Shown: positions 15,885 through 23,423 of the stretch, piece after piece | Layout of the letters: each line of letters starts with the position of its first letter | Position numbering within the stretch: the first letter of the stretch is position 1 | Program-made: the position numbers and the translations under genes | Assembly: GCF_039542035.1 (NCBI RefSeq) | Contig: NZ_BAABHJ010000020.1 | Coordinates: forward strand, 186,001 to 250,000 | DNA: 64,000 nt | Direction: 5' to 3' | Source: Actinoallomurus liliacearum | GTDB taxonomy: Bacteria; Actinomycetota; Actinomycetes; Streptosporangiales; Streptosporangiaceae | Notes under the pieces: generated by a model | The model's input: the letters and a program-made list of their open reading frames with translations, nothing else | Database searches by the model: none | What the model was told of the DNA's origin: nothing

Positions 15885-17114
15885 ATGACGGCCTCGGACG
15901 TGCACGTCCCGGCGCCGGCCGACGGGACCGAGGGGGCCGGGGCGTCGCCACGGGCGCTGTACGGATCCATCATCGTGCGCGCCGCGAACCGCCTCGCCAC
16001 GGAGACGCTCTCCTACGCGATCCCCTTGCTGATCTTCGACGCCACCCACAGCATGGCCTGGTCCGGGCTGGTGCTGGCCCTCGAATGGACGCCGCGCCTG
16101 ATCGGCATTCCGATCGCGGGCCCGCTGGTGGACCGCTTCGGATCGCGCGCCTGCCTCCTCACCGCGGAGGCCGCCCGGACCGCCCTGCTGACCTGCGCGC
16201 TCGTCGGCCTCCTCGCCGGTTCGACCGCCTGGGCCCTTCTCGTCGTCGTCGCCTTCGCCGCCGGTACCTTCGGCCAGGCCTCCTACATCGCCGTCGAGAA
16301 GCTCGGCGTGGAGATCAACGGCTCGAAGTCGCTGGCGTGGACGCAGTCCGCGCAGGCCGGGATCGACCAGACGGCGCTCATCGCGGGCCCGTTCGTCGCC
16401 GGAGCCCTCGTGGGTCTCGGCGACGTCTGGGTGCTGACGGGCGTGCTGGCGCTGGTGTTGATCAGCATGGCGCTGTGCCGTGGGCTTCCCGAGCGGCCGC
16501 CGGGCGAGCGGGTCCGGCGTTCGGCGTGGGCCGAGCTGACGGCCGGCCTGCGCGGGGTGGCGCGCCACCGGGCGCTGATCCCCATCGTCGCCGCCACCGC
16601 GGCCTTCAACCTCCTCGCCGCGACGATCCTCGGGATGACACCGGCGATCGTGGAGGACCGCTTCGGCCGGCCGGCCTCGTACGCCGGCGCCGTCTGGACG
16701 CTGGGGGCCGCGGCGTCCCTGGTCGTGATCGTGATCATGACCAGGGTCGCCTCCCGGACGGGGATCCTGAAGATCGGGCTCGTCAGCGGCCTGATCGCGT
16801 GCGCGGCGGCCGCGGGCGCCGGGTCGGCGTCCGGCTACGCCGCCTACCTCACGTGGGCGTGCCTGTTCCTGGCGGCCGAAGGAGCGTTCGCCTGTTTCCT
16901 GCGGATAGCCCGGGCCCGGGTCATTCCGGTGGAGGAGTTCGGCGTCACCGTCTCGGCGGTCGTCCTCCTCATCCTGATCCCCTATCCCCTCGCGGGCGTC
17001 CTCGTCGCGGTGACCCCGTTGCGGAACGCGCCCGAGGTCCTCGCTCTCTGCGCCGTCGTCTGCCTCGCGGTCACCGTCCTCAGCTTCTCCCGGCTGCGCC
17101 GCCACTCTCTGTGA
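15885..17114 (+). CDS. MFS exporter paired with ATP-grasp ligase
   Basis: A 409-residue major facilitator protein with about 10-12 hydrophobic segments. It has GPLVDRFGSRACLL in the loop between helices 2 and 3 and a charged central loop (ERPPGERVRRSAW). It resembles macrolide or dipeptide exporters (MFS_3/TrsA-like), in which helix 1 is preceded by a short soluble N-terminus. The ATG at 15885 follows GGCGGA; an upstream TTG would overlap the ligase gene. It probably exports the ligase product or provides self-resistance. That role is inferred from adjacency. Confidence 0.85.
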   Translation: MTASDVHVPAPADGTEGAGASPRALYGSIIVRAANRLATETLSYAIPLLIFDATHSMAWSGLVLALEWTPRLIGIPIAGPLVDRFGSRACLLTAEAARTALLTCALVGLLAGSTAWALLVVVAFAAGTFGQASYIAVEKLGVEINGSKSLAWTQSAQAGIDQTALIAGPFVAGALVGLGDVWVLTGVLALVLISMALCRGLPERPPGERVRRSAWAELTAGLRGVARHRALIPIVAATAAFNLLAATILGMTPAIVEDRFGRPASYAGAVWTLGAAASLVVIVIMTRVASRTGILKIGLVSGLIACAAAAGAGSASGYAAYLTWACLFLAAEGAFACFLRIARARVIPVEEFGVTVSAVVLLILIPYPLAGVLVAVTPLRNAPEVLALCAVVCLAVTVLSFSRLRRHSL

Positions 17115-17132
17115 GGCGGACGGCCGCTCGGC

Positions 17133-17765
17133 TCAGCCGTAGAGGCGCTTGGCGTAGTCCGGGCCGTAGTAGCGCTCGAGCTCCTCGAACGTCTCCTCGG
17201 TGTGCTGGACGTCCTTGATGAGCCGCGCGTGCGAGGGGAGGACGTCCGGGTCCCAGGTCTCGGGCTTCCACAGCGCCGAGCGGAGGAGCGCCTTGGGACA
17301 GTGGAAGAAGATCTGCTCGATCTCCACGACGAGAGCCAGCTGGGGCCGGTGGCCCTTGACGACCATCTCGTCGAAGAAGGGCGCCTCGCGCACCACCCGG
17401 GCGCGGCCGTTGATGCGCAGCGTCTCGCGCCGACCGGGGATGATGTAGACGAGGCCGGCGTGCGGGTTGGCCAGGACGTTGCGGAACCCGTCCGCGCGCC
17501 GGTTCCCGGGCCGGTCCGGGATGGCGATCGTCACATCGTCGATGACGTGGGTGAAGCCGGGCGGGTCGCCCTTCGGGGAGACGTCGCAGGCTCCGGTCGC
17601 GTCGGCGGTCGCGATGAGGCAGAAGGGCGAGGCCGCCAGCCACTCCCGGTCCCGCTGGTGCAGCCGGACCCGTTCCTTGGACGCCGCGCGCGGCATCGGC
17701 TCGCCGAGCAGCTCCCGCAGTTCCTCCTCGGAGGTGACCTCCGTGAACGCCATCAGATCCGCCAT
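17133..17765 (-). CDS. FMN-dependent PPOX-type flavoprotein (MSMEG_1061 family)
   Basis: A 210-residue pyridoxamine-5'-phosphate-oxidase-like split-barrel protein. Key segments are FCLIATADATGACDVSPKGD, TIAIPDRPGNRRADGFRNVL (flavin-phosphate contacts), YIIPGRRETLRINGRARV and a C-terminal FFHCPKALLRSALWKPETWD. The latter is typical of the MSMEG_1061 family of actinobacterial flavoproteins. The physiological substrate is unknown; relatives bind FMN or F420. GGGGAGG precedes the ATG at 17765. The gene is convergent with the MFS exporter, with only 18 bp between stops. Confidence 0.85.
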   Translation of the reverse strand: MADLMAFTEVTSEEELRELLGEPMPRAASKERVRLHQRDREWLAASPFCLIATADATGACDVSPKGDPPGFTHVIDDVTIAIPDRPGNRRADGFRNVLANPHAGLVYIIPGRRETLRINGRARVVREAPFFDEMVVKGHRPQLALVVEIEQIFFHCPKALLRSALWKPETWDPDVLPSHARLIKDVQHTEETFEELERYYGPDYAKRLYG

Positions 17766-17973
17766 ACCGCCTCCCCTGGACGATCAAGAGGACTCTCAGC
17801 CTAGACCCGGCCACTCGCCCGATCCATGCGCTTATTCGCCGGTCTGCCGGGAGGTCGGTCGGGGTTGGTTGGTCGGGGGTGAACCGCTGCCGTGTCCGGC
17901 GGGCGGCGCGACAACGACGGCGGATGCCTGCACAATGCTTCCCGAAGCTCAGTGAGAGGTCGGGTCAGAGATC

Positions 17974-20328
17974 GTGTCGACGACGATTCACCAGAAGATC
18001 GCCGAAGAGCTCGGCGTGCGCGAGCGGCAGGTTCAGGTCGCCGTCGAGCTGCTCGACGGCGGTGCCACCGTGCCGTTCATCGCTCGGTACCGGAAGGAGG
18101 CGACCGGCACGCTCGACGACGAACAGTTGCGCACGCTCGAAGAGCGGCTGCGCTACCTGCGGGAGCTGGACGAGCGGCGCGCGGCGATCCTGGAGTCGAT
18201 CGAGTCGCAGGGCAAGCTCGACGACGCCCTCCGCGCGCAGATCATGGCCGCCGAGACCAAGGCCCGGCTCGAGGACATCTACCTCCCCTACAAGCCGAAG
18301 CGGCGGACGAAGGCGCAGATCGCCCGTGAGGCGGGGCTCGAGCCGCTCGCCGACGCGCTGCTCGCCGATCCGAGCCTCGACCCGCAGGCGGAGGCGGCGT
18401 CGTACACCAACGCGGACCTCGACGTCGCCGCGGCGCTGGACGGCGCCCGCGCGATCCTCGTCGAGCGGTTCGCCGAGGACGCCGACCTCATCGGCGACCT
18501 GCGCGAGCGCGTCTGGTCGCGCGGCCGCATGGTCGCGAAGGTACGCCAGGGCAAGGAGGAGGCCGGCGCGAAGTTCTCCGACTACTTCGACTTCGCCGAG
18601 CCGCTGTCGGAGCTGCCCTCGCACCGGGTCCTGGCGCTGCTCCGTGGGGAGAAGGAGGACGTCCTCGACCTCACGATGGAGCCCGACGCCGAGGAGCCCG
18701 ACCCCGCGCGGCCGAACCCGTACGAGCTGGCCATCGCGCACCGTTTCGAGGTTCCGACGAGCGCACGGTGGCTGATGGACACCGTCCGCTGGGCCTGGCG
18801 GACCCGCGTCCTCGTCCACCTCGACCTGGATCTGCGGCTGCGGCTGCGCCAGGAGGCCGAGGACGAGGCGGTCCGGGTGTTCGCCACGAACCTGCGCGAC
18901 CTGCTGCTGGCCGCGCCCGCCGGCAGCCGTACGACGATGGGCCTGGACCCGGGGTTCCGCACCGGCGTGAAGGTCGCGGTCGTCGACAACACCGGCAAGG
19001 TGGTCGCGACCGACACCATCTACCCGCACAAGCCGCACGGCCGCTGGAAGGACGCCCTCGACAGCCTGGGACGCCTCGTCGCAAAGCACAACGTCGACCT
19101 GGTCGCGATCGGCAACGGCACCGCCTCCCGCGAGACCGACCAGCTCGCGGCCGACCTGATCAAGCAGCATCCCAAGGTCACCAAGATCGTGGTCTCCGAG
19201 GCGGGCGCGTCGGTCTACTCGGCCTCGCCGTACGCCTCGCGCGAGCTGCCCGACCTGGACGTCTCGCTGCGCGGCGCGGTCTCGATCGCCCGCCGGCTCC
19301 AGGACCCGCTCGCCGAGCTCGTCAAGATCGACCCCAAGTCGATCGGCGTGGGGCAGTACCAGCACGACGTCTCCGAGGTGAAGCTGTCCCGGTCGCTCGA
19401 CGCGGTCGTCGAGGACTGTGTGAACGCCGTCGGCGTCGACGTCAACACCGCGTCGGTCCCCCTGCTGACCCGCGTGTCGGGCATCGGCTCCGGGCTCGCC
19501 GAGAACATCGTGACCCACCGCGACGCCAACGGCCCATTCCGCACCCGTGACGCGCTCAAGAGCGTCCCCCGGCTCGGCCCGAAGGCGTTCGAGCAGTGCG
19601 CGGGCTTCCTGCGCATCCAGGACGGCGACGACCCGCTGGACAGCTCCGCCGTGCACCCGGAGGCGTACCCGGTCGTGCGGCGCATCCTGAGCACGAGCGG
19701 CGGCGACCTCAAGTCGCTGATCGGCAACAGCACCGCCCTGCGATCGCTGAGGCCGCAGGACTTCGTCGACGACACGTTCGGCCTGCCGACGGTCACCGAC
19801 ATCCTCAAGGAGCTGGACAAACCGGGCCGCGACCCGCGCCCGGCGTTCAAGACCGCGACGTTCAAGGAGGGCGTCGACAAGGTCGCCGACCTCCAGCCCG
19901 GCATGATCCTCGAGGGCGTCGTCACGAACGTCGCGGCCTTCGGTGCGTTCGTCGACATCGGCGTCCACCAGGACGGTCTCGTCCACGTGTCCGCGATGTC
20001 CCGGACGTTCGTCAAGGACCCGCGCGACGTGGTCAAGTCCGGCGACGTCGTACGCGTGAAGGTCCTCGACATCGACATCCCGCGCAACCGGATCTCGCTC
20101 ACCCTCCGCCTCGAGGACGACGCCGAGCGCCGCCCGCAGGGCGGCGGTCGTCGGGAGGGCGGAAACCGCGAGGGCGGAAACCGGCAGGGCGGCCGCCGCG
20201 ACGGCGGCGACCGCACGGGCGGCCGGCAGCGCCGCGACCGCGGCGGCTCCGGCGGCGGAGGCGGCGGAGGCGCGATGGCCGACGCTTTGCGCCGCGCGGG
20301 CCTCGACAAGGGCCTCGGCGGCCGCTGA
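17974..20328 (+). CDS. tex: RNA-binding transcription accessory protein Tex
   Basis: A 784-residue Tex homologue, a nucleic-acid-binding protein involved in transcription fidelity and stress tolerance. The order is standard: N-terminal helical Tex domain (ELLDGGATVPFIARYRKEAT), YqgF/RuvX-like fold (TTMGLDPGFRTGVKVAVVD), helix-hairpin-helix (LLTRVSGIGSGLAENIV), and an S1 domain at about residues 650-720 (LEGVVTNVAAFGAFVDIG). It ends with a Gly/Arg-rich, disordered tail of about 60 residues, a common actinobacterial extension that may add RNA affinity. GTG 17974 begins the conserved M-S-T-T-I-H-Q-K-I. It terminates in a perfect hairpin repeat. Confidence 0.95.
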   Translation: MSTTIHQKIAEELGVRERQVQVAVELLDGGATVPFIARYRKEATGTLDDEQLRTLEERLRYLRELDERRAAILESIESQGKLDDALRAQIMAAETKARLEDIYLPYKPKRRTKAQIAREAGLEPLADALLADPSLDPQAEAASYTNADLDVAAALDGARAILVERFAEDADLIGDLRERVWSRGRMVAKVRQGKEEAGAKFSDYFDFAEPLSELPSHRVLALLRGEKEDVLDLTMEPDAEEPDPARPNPYELAIAHRFEVPTSARWLMDTVRWAWRTRVLVHLDLDLRLRLRQEAEDEAVRVFATNLRDLLLAAPAGSRTTMGLDPGFRTGVKVAVVDNTGKVVATDTIYPHKPHGRWKDALDSLGRLVAKHNVDLVAIGNGTASRETDQLAADLIKQHPKVTKIVVSEAGASVYSASPYASRELPDLDVSLRGAVSIARRLQDPLAELVKIDPKSIGVGQYQHDVSEVKLSRSLDAVVEDCVNAVGVDVNTASVPLLTRVSGIGSGLAENIVTHRDANGPFRTRDALKSVPRLGPKAFEQCAGFLRIQDGDDPLDSSAVHPEAYPVVRRILSTSGGDLKSLIGNSTALRSLRPQDFVDDTFGLPTVTDILKELDKPGRDPRPAFKTATFKEGVDKVADLQPGMILEGVVTNVAAFGAFVDIGVHQDGLVHVSAMSRTFVKDPRDVVKSGDVVRVKVLDIDIPRNRISLTLRLEDDAERRPQGGGRREGGNREGGNRQGGRRDGGDRTGGRQRRDRGGSGGGGGGGAMADALRRAGLDKGLGGR

Positions 20329-20333
20329 GCCGA

Positions 20334-20381
20334 GATCACTGGCGGTCGCCGCCTGTCGTGACGCGGCGACCGCCAGTGATC
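20334..20381. repeat. Hairpin repeat copy 1 (likely bidirectional terminator)
   Basis: Two perfect 19 bp arms (GATCACTGGCGGTCGCCGC and its complement) flank a 10 bp loop. It begins 5 bp after the tex stop and lies before the convergent hydrolase stop, so it probably terminates both transcripts. The outer 16 bases of each arm recur in the copies at 22662 and 24905, so it belongs to a local repeat family and is not a one-off terminator. Confidence 0.85.
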
Positions 20382-20413
20382 AGACCGGGCGGGCGGGCGG
20401 TGCGGGGCGTTCG

Positions 20414-21904
20414 TCACCAGGCGAGAAGGCCCCAGTACACCGCCCACGGGATGAAGATCGCTCCTGCCGTCACCACCATGGCGATGCGAACCCGGCCGCC
20501 GGCCGCCGGCGTACGCCGGTTCCGCCAGGCGGAGACGGCGGTGACGACCGTGGCGACGGCGACGATGACGGCGAGGAGCTGGAGGACCAGCCAGGAGAGC
20601 GGGCGACCGGCGAGGACCGGGTCGCCCAGCCGCCCGCTGGTCGCGAAGACCGCGAGCGTGAACAGGAGGGTTCCGGCGACGGTCACCAGACCCGTCGCCG
20701 CGAGCAGGCGGGCCGGTCGGCGGGCCGGGACCGCCGCGGTGCGCCCGAGGATCCGGCGCACGATCCCGGTGACCGGGTATCCGGCGAACGCCAGCAGAAA
20801 GAACGCGATCGCGGCCCACTGAAGGCCGTTGGCCTCGTACCAGGCGCCGTTCGACGGGGCACGGCTGGTGAGCGCCTGCCGTGGGGGCGCGGCGGCGCTG
20901 GACAGCGGCGGGTGACCGGCGGCGACCTGGTGGATCCACGCCGTCATCGTGTCCGCGTAGCCGGGCGCGAGGGCGCCCAGCGGGTGACCACCCAGCAGCG
21001 GGCCGCCGAGATTCTCGAATCCGTCACTCGTACGGTGGCCGTTGTGGCCGGCGCCGGCGACGAACCGGATGGTCACGTGGTCGTTCCCCGCGCGGGCGAG
21101 GACGCGTTGGAAGATCTGCGCGCTCTCCCGTGGCGGCACCTGGGTGTCATGCTCGCCCCACAGCGCGAGCACCGGCTGCCGCAGGCGCTGGAGCACGGGC
21201 ACCGGGTCGTACCCGCCCGCCGGGAACAGGCCCGCGCCGTCGACGAGGTGCGCCGCCGGCCCCGTGATCGTGTCGAGGAGTGATCCGGAGACGTGGTCAT
21301 GCCGCAGATGCACGGCGAGGTACCAGGTCTGCGTGCGAAGCGGCGTGTAGCCGGGGCCGCCGATCGTGATCAGGAACGCGACGTCCGAGGACCGTGACGC
21401 GGCCAGCGGCAATACCCAGCCGCCCTCACTGAACCCCCACAACCCGACCTTCGCCGGGTCGACGCCGGGACTGGCCTGGAGCGTCCGTACGCCGGCGAGC
21501 GCGTCGGCGGCCAGGAGGGAGAAGTCGCGGTGCATCTTGGAATAGCCGATGGTCCGCTTGTCGTAGACGAGCGTGGCGACCCCGCCACGGGCGAACGCCT
21601 CGGCCTCCTGCGCGTACTCCTGCCGGGGCCCTGGACCCGAGCCGCCCACCAGGACGATGCCCGGAACGCGACCCGTGGTCCTGCTCGGCGCGACGACCGT
21701 CCCGTGCAGGACCAGGCCGCCGCCGCCGCGGAAGGAGACGTCGGTGCGGGTCAGACCGTCGCGGGCGGCGCCCGGTGCGGCGGCGTACGCGGCGTGGGTC
21801 GGCGTCACCGGCGACGGCGCGAGCGCGAGCGCGAACGACGGCACCAGCAGGCCGATCGCCCACCCGACCGCGCGGACGCGGCGGGATTTGAACGAGAGCA
21901 GCAT
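20414..21904 (-). CDS. Exported alpha/beta hydrolase with C-terminal membrane domain
   Basis: A 496-residue protein. An N-terminal signal (FKSRRVRAVGWAIGLLVPSF) is followed by an alpha/beta hydrolase domain. The nucleophile elbow is VGLWGFSEGGWVLP, acid in LWGEHDTQVP, His in AGAGHNGHRTSD, and an oxyanion-type GIVLVGGSGPGP precedes them. After about residue 350 come four hydrophobic helices (WAAIAFFLLAFAGYPVTG, ATGLVTVAGTLLFTLAVF, LVLQLLAVIVAVATVVTAV, IAMVVTAGAIFIPWAVYW). The catalytic domain is probably outside the membrane. ATG 21904 has a strong AAGGAG. An ArsR-type regulator lies immediately upstream on the same strand. Confidence 0.85.
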   Translation of the reverse strand: MLLSFKSRRVRAVGWAIGLLVPSFALALAPSPVTPTHAAYAAAPGAARDGLTRTDVSFRGGGGLVLHGTVVAPSRTTGRVPGIVLVGGSGPGPRQEYAQEAEAFARGGVATLVYDKRTIGYSKMHRDFSLLAADALAGVRTLQASPGVDPAKVGLWGFSEGGWVLPLAASRSSDVAFLITIGGPGYTPLRTQTWYLAVHLRHDHVSGSLLDTITGPAAHLVDGAGLFPAGGYDPVPVLQRLRQPVLALWGEHDTQVPPRESAQIFQRVLARAGNDHVTIRFVAGAGHNGHRTSDGFENLGGPLLGGHPLGALAPGYADTMTAWIHQVAAGHPPLSSAAAPPRQALTSRAPSNGAWYEANGLQWAAIAFFLLAFAGYPVTGIVRRILGRTAAVPARRPARLLAATGLVTVAGTLLFTLAVFATSGRLGDPVLAGRPLSWLVLQLLAVIVAVATVVTAVSAWRNRRTPAAGGRVRIAMVVTAGAIFIPWAVYWGLLAW

Positions 21905-22013
21905 GACGTGCTCTCCTTTCTCTGGGATTCGGGTACGCGAAGACACGCCCACATGGGCGTGGTGACACGGAGTCCGCACACCGGGTCGCCGAGTTGCCGC
22001 TCGGCGGCCCGGG

Positions 22014-22607
22014 TCATTCCGCGGAGCCCGCCTCGGGTTCGGTGGCGGCCGCCTCGGGGATGCCGAGCAGCCGGAAATGCACCGCGCGTGCGCCGGGGGG
22101 CGTCTCCTCCGCCGACCGGGAGAAGCGGTAGACCAGCGCGATGTACTCCTCGAAGAACTCCTTCACCTCATCGAGCGTGAGACGAACGGTGGCGCGGGAG
22201 AACAGGAACGCGTCCGCCCACTCGCCCAGCGCCTCATGGTCGTCCGCGAAGCGCGAGAACAGCTCGACGAACTCCGCGACGTTGTGCCGCGCCATCTCCG
22301 AGAGCGCCTCGCGCATCTCCGGCGTCTGGCGGCTGTAGGGCGGGAACCGGCGGTCGCCGGGCACGGCACGCCACCAGCGTTCCCGTCCCTTGGACAGCTC
22401 GGGAACCTCCTCGATGAACCCGTGCTTGGCGAGCTGCCTGAGGTGGTAACTGGTCGCCCCGGTGCTCTCGCCTAGCGCCTGGGCGAGGGTCGTGGAGTTC
22501 ACCGGCCCGTCACGCAGGCACTGCTCGATCTTTCGCCGCAGCGGGTGCGCGAGCAGCCGGAGCGCCGCCACGTCGCTGATCTCCTGAGCCGGAGGACGAT
22601 CTGCCAC
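22014..22607 (-). CDS. ArsR-type winged-helix transcriptional regulator
   Basis: A 197-residue regulator. The HTH_20/ArsR-type domain occupies about residues 10-85: LRLLAHPLRRKIEQCLRDG, then STTLAQALGESTGATSYHLR and the wing with FIEEVPELSKGRERWWRAV. The C-terminal region is helical, with a long acidic segment (LDEVKEFFEEYIALVYRFS) likely used for dimerisation. No clustered Cys metal site is evident. GTG 22607 fits the family start. Upstream lie two overlapping perfect palindromes, which are its probable autoregulatory sites. Next downstream on the same strand is the membrane-anchored hydrolase, its plausible target. Confidence 0.87.
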   Translation of the reverse strand: MADRPPAQEISDVAALRLLAHPLRRKIEQCLRDGPVNSTTLAQALGESTGATSYHLRQLAKHGFIEEVPELSKGRERWWRAVPGDRRFPPYSRQTPEMREALSEMARHNVAEFVELFSRFADDHEALGEWADAFLFSRATVRLTLDEVKEFFEEYIALVYRFSRSAEETPPGARAVHFRLLGIPEAAATEPEAGSAE

Positions 22608-22623
22608 CCTCAGATCATAAACA

Positions 22624-22657
22624 GTTGCAAAGCTCCTTTGCAAAGCCTCTTTGCAAC
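22624..22657. promoter_or_regulatory. Double palindromic operator of the ArsR-type regulator
   Basis: Three TTGCAAAG-like half sites form two overlapping perfect inverted repeats: TTGCAAAG-CTC-CTTTGCAA (22625-22643) and TTGCAAAG-CCT-CTTTGCAA (22638-22656). They share the middle element and are bounded by G and C to give one extended palindrome. They end 17 bp upstream of the GTG of the ArsR-type gene. The spacing suggests cooperative binding of two dimers and negative autoregulation. Confidence 0.75.
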
Positions 22658-22661
22658 TCGG

Positions 22662-22708
22662 GATCACTGGCGGTCGCTGCGTTCTGACCACAGCGACCGC
22701 CAGTGATC
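22662..22708. repeat. Hairpin repeat copy 2
   Basis: Two perfect 18 bp arms (GATCACTGGCGGTCGCTG and complement) with an 11 bp loop. The right arm overlaps the stop codon of the TetR gene (minus strand), so it sits exactly where that transcript should end, just before the ArsR operator. The first 16 bases of the arm are identical to copy 1. Confidence 0.85.
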
Positions 22709-23333
22709 ATGTGGCCGTTCCGCTGAGGCGTTTCCACAGGCCGGCCACGTGCGCGTCCAGGACGTCGGCGGCGTTCTCGGCGGTGAGGTGACCGATCAGC
22801 ACGTGGGTGGTGAGGCCGTCCGCGAGGGCGAGCAGGGCGCGGGCCTCTTGCTGGGGGTCGACTGGCGCACTGCCGCCGTCGCCGGGCGGGTCGCTCTCGG
22901 CGGCCTCCGCGATGAGGTGGGCGAACAGGTCCTGGAGGGCCGCGTAACTGATCCTCAGAGTGGTCGCGAGCGGTGCGCTCACGGCGGCCTGGGCGACGAA
23001 CGCCAGCCACACCCGCGCCTCGGCGCGGTGGTCCCGGCGCAGGAGCGCGATCTCAGTCGCCGCGTACCCCAGGGCGGTCGCGGCCGACTGCGACGGGCTG
23101 CCTTTCAGTCGCGTCCGCACGCGTTCGGTGATCCGCTCGCCGATGTGGCCGACCGCGAACAGGAGCATTTCCTCCTTGCTGCCGAAGCAGCGCTGAACGG
23201 CACCCATGGAGACCTGCGCACGGTCGGCGACGTCCCGCAGGGTCACGCCCTCCAGTCCGCGTTCATCCGCGAGACCGCAGACGGCCTCGGCGATGCGACG
23301 TCGCCGGCTCTCGTGATCCACCTGCCTGGGCAC
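22707..23333 (-). CDS. TetR-family transcriptional regulator
   Basis: A 208-residue TetR protein. The HTH is at about residues 10-55, with RRIAEAVCGLADERGLEGVT, LRDVADRAQVSMGAVQRCF and SKEEMLLFAV. The ligand-binding half is helical. The frame runs upstream to 24551 only as a shadow of the amidase gene. GTG 23333 (V-P-R-Q-V-D-H-E-S) is chosen because it starts just before the HTH and follows AAAGGGG. It is divergent from an amidase gene, and two related palindromes occupy the gap, so it most likely represses the amidase and itself. Confidence 0.9.
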   Translation of the reverse strand: MPRQVDHESRRRRIAEAVCGLADERGLEGVTLRDVADRAQVSMGAVQRCFGSKEEMLLFAVGHIGERITERVRTRLKGSPSQSAATALGYAATEIALLRRDHRAEARVWLAFVAQAAVSAPLATTLRISYAALQDLFAHLIAEAAESDPPGDGGSAPVDPQQEARALLALADGLTTHVLIGHLTAENAADVLDAHVAGLWKRLSGTAT

Positions 23334-23346
23334 CCCGGCCGCCCCT

Positions 23347-23368
23347 TTCCGATGCGCTTGTATCGGTT
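23347..23368. promoter_or_regulatory. Second, imperfect TetR operator copy
   Basis: The left arm TTCCGATGCG is identical to that of the perfect palindrome at 23379, while the right arm (TGTATCGGTT) keeps only the ATCGG core. It lies 14-35 bp upstream of the TetR start, where binding would block its transcription. Two sites 32 bp apart (about three helical turns) suggest cooperative occupancy. Confidence 0.55.
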
Positions 23369-23378
23369 CCAGGCTACA

Positions 23379-23402
23379 GTTCCGATGCGAGCGCATCGGA
23401 AC
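23379..23402. promoter_or_regulatory. Perfect TetR operator GTTCCGATGCG-N2-CGCATCGGAAC
   Basis: An 11+11 bp perfect inverted repeat with a 2 bp spacer in the divergent TetR/amidase promoter, ending 21 bp before the amidase GTG. Such long, tight palindromes are typical of TetR-family operators. The partner at 23347 shares the left arm. Assignment to the adjacent TetR protein is inference from position and symmetry. Confidence 0.75.
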
Positions 23403-23423
23403 GTGGAGAGGAACGGAAGAGCC

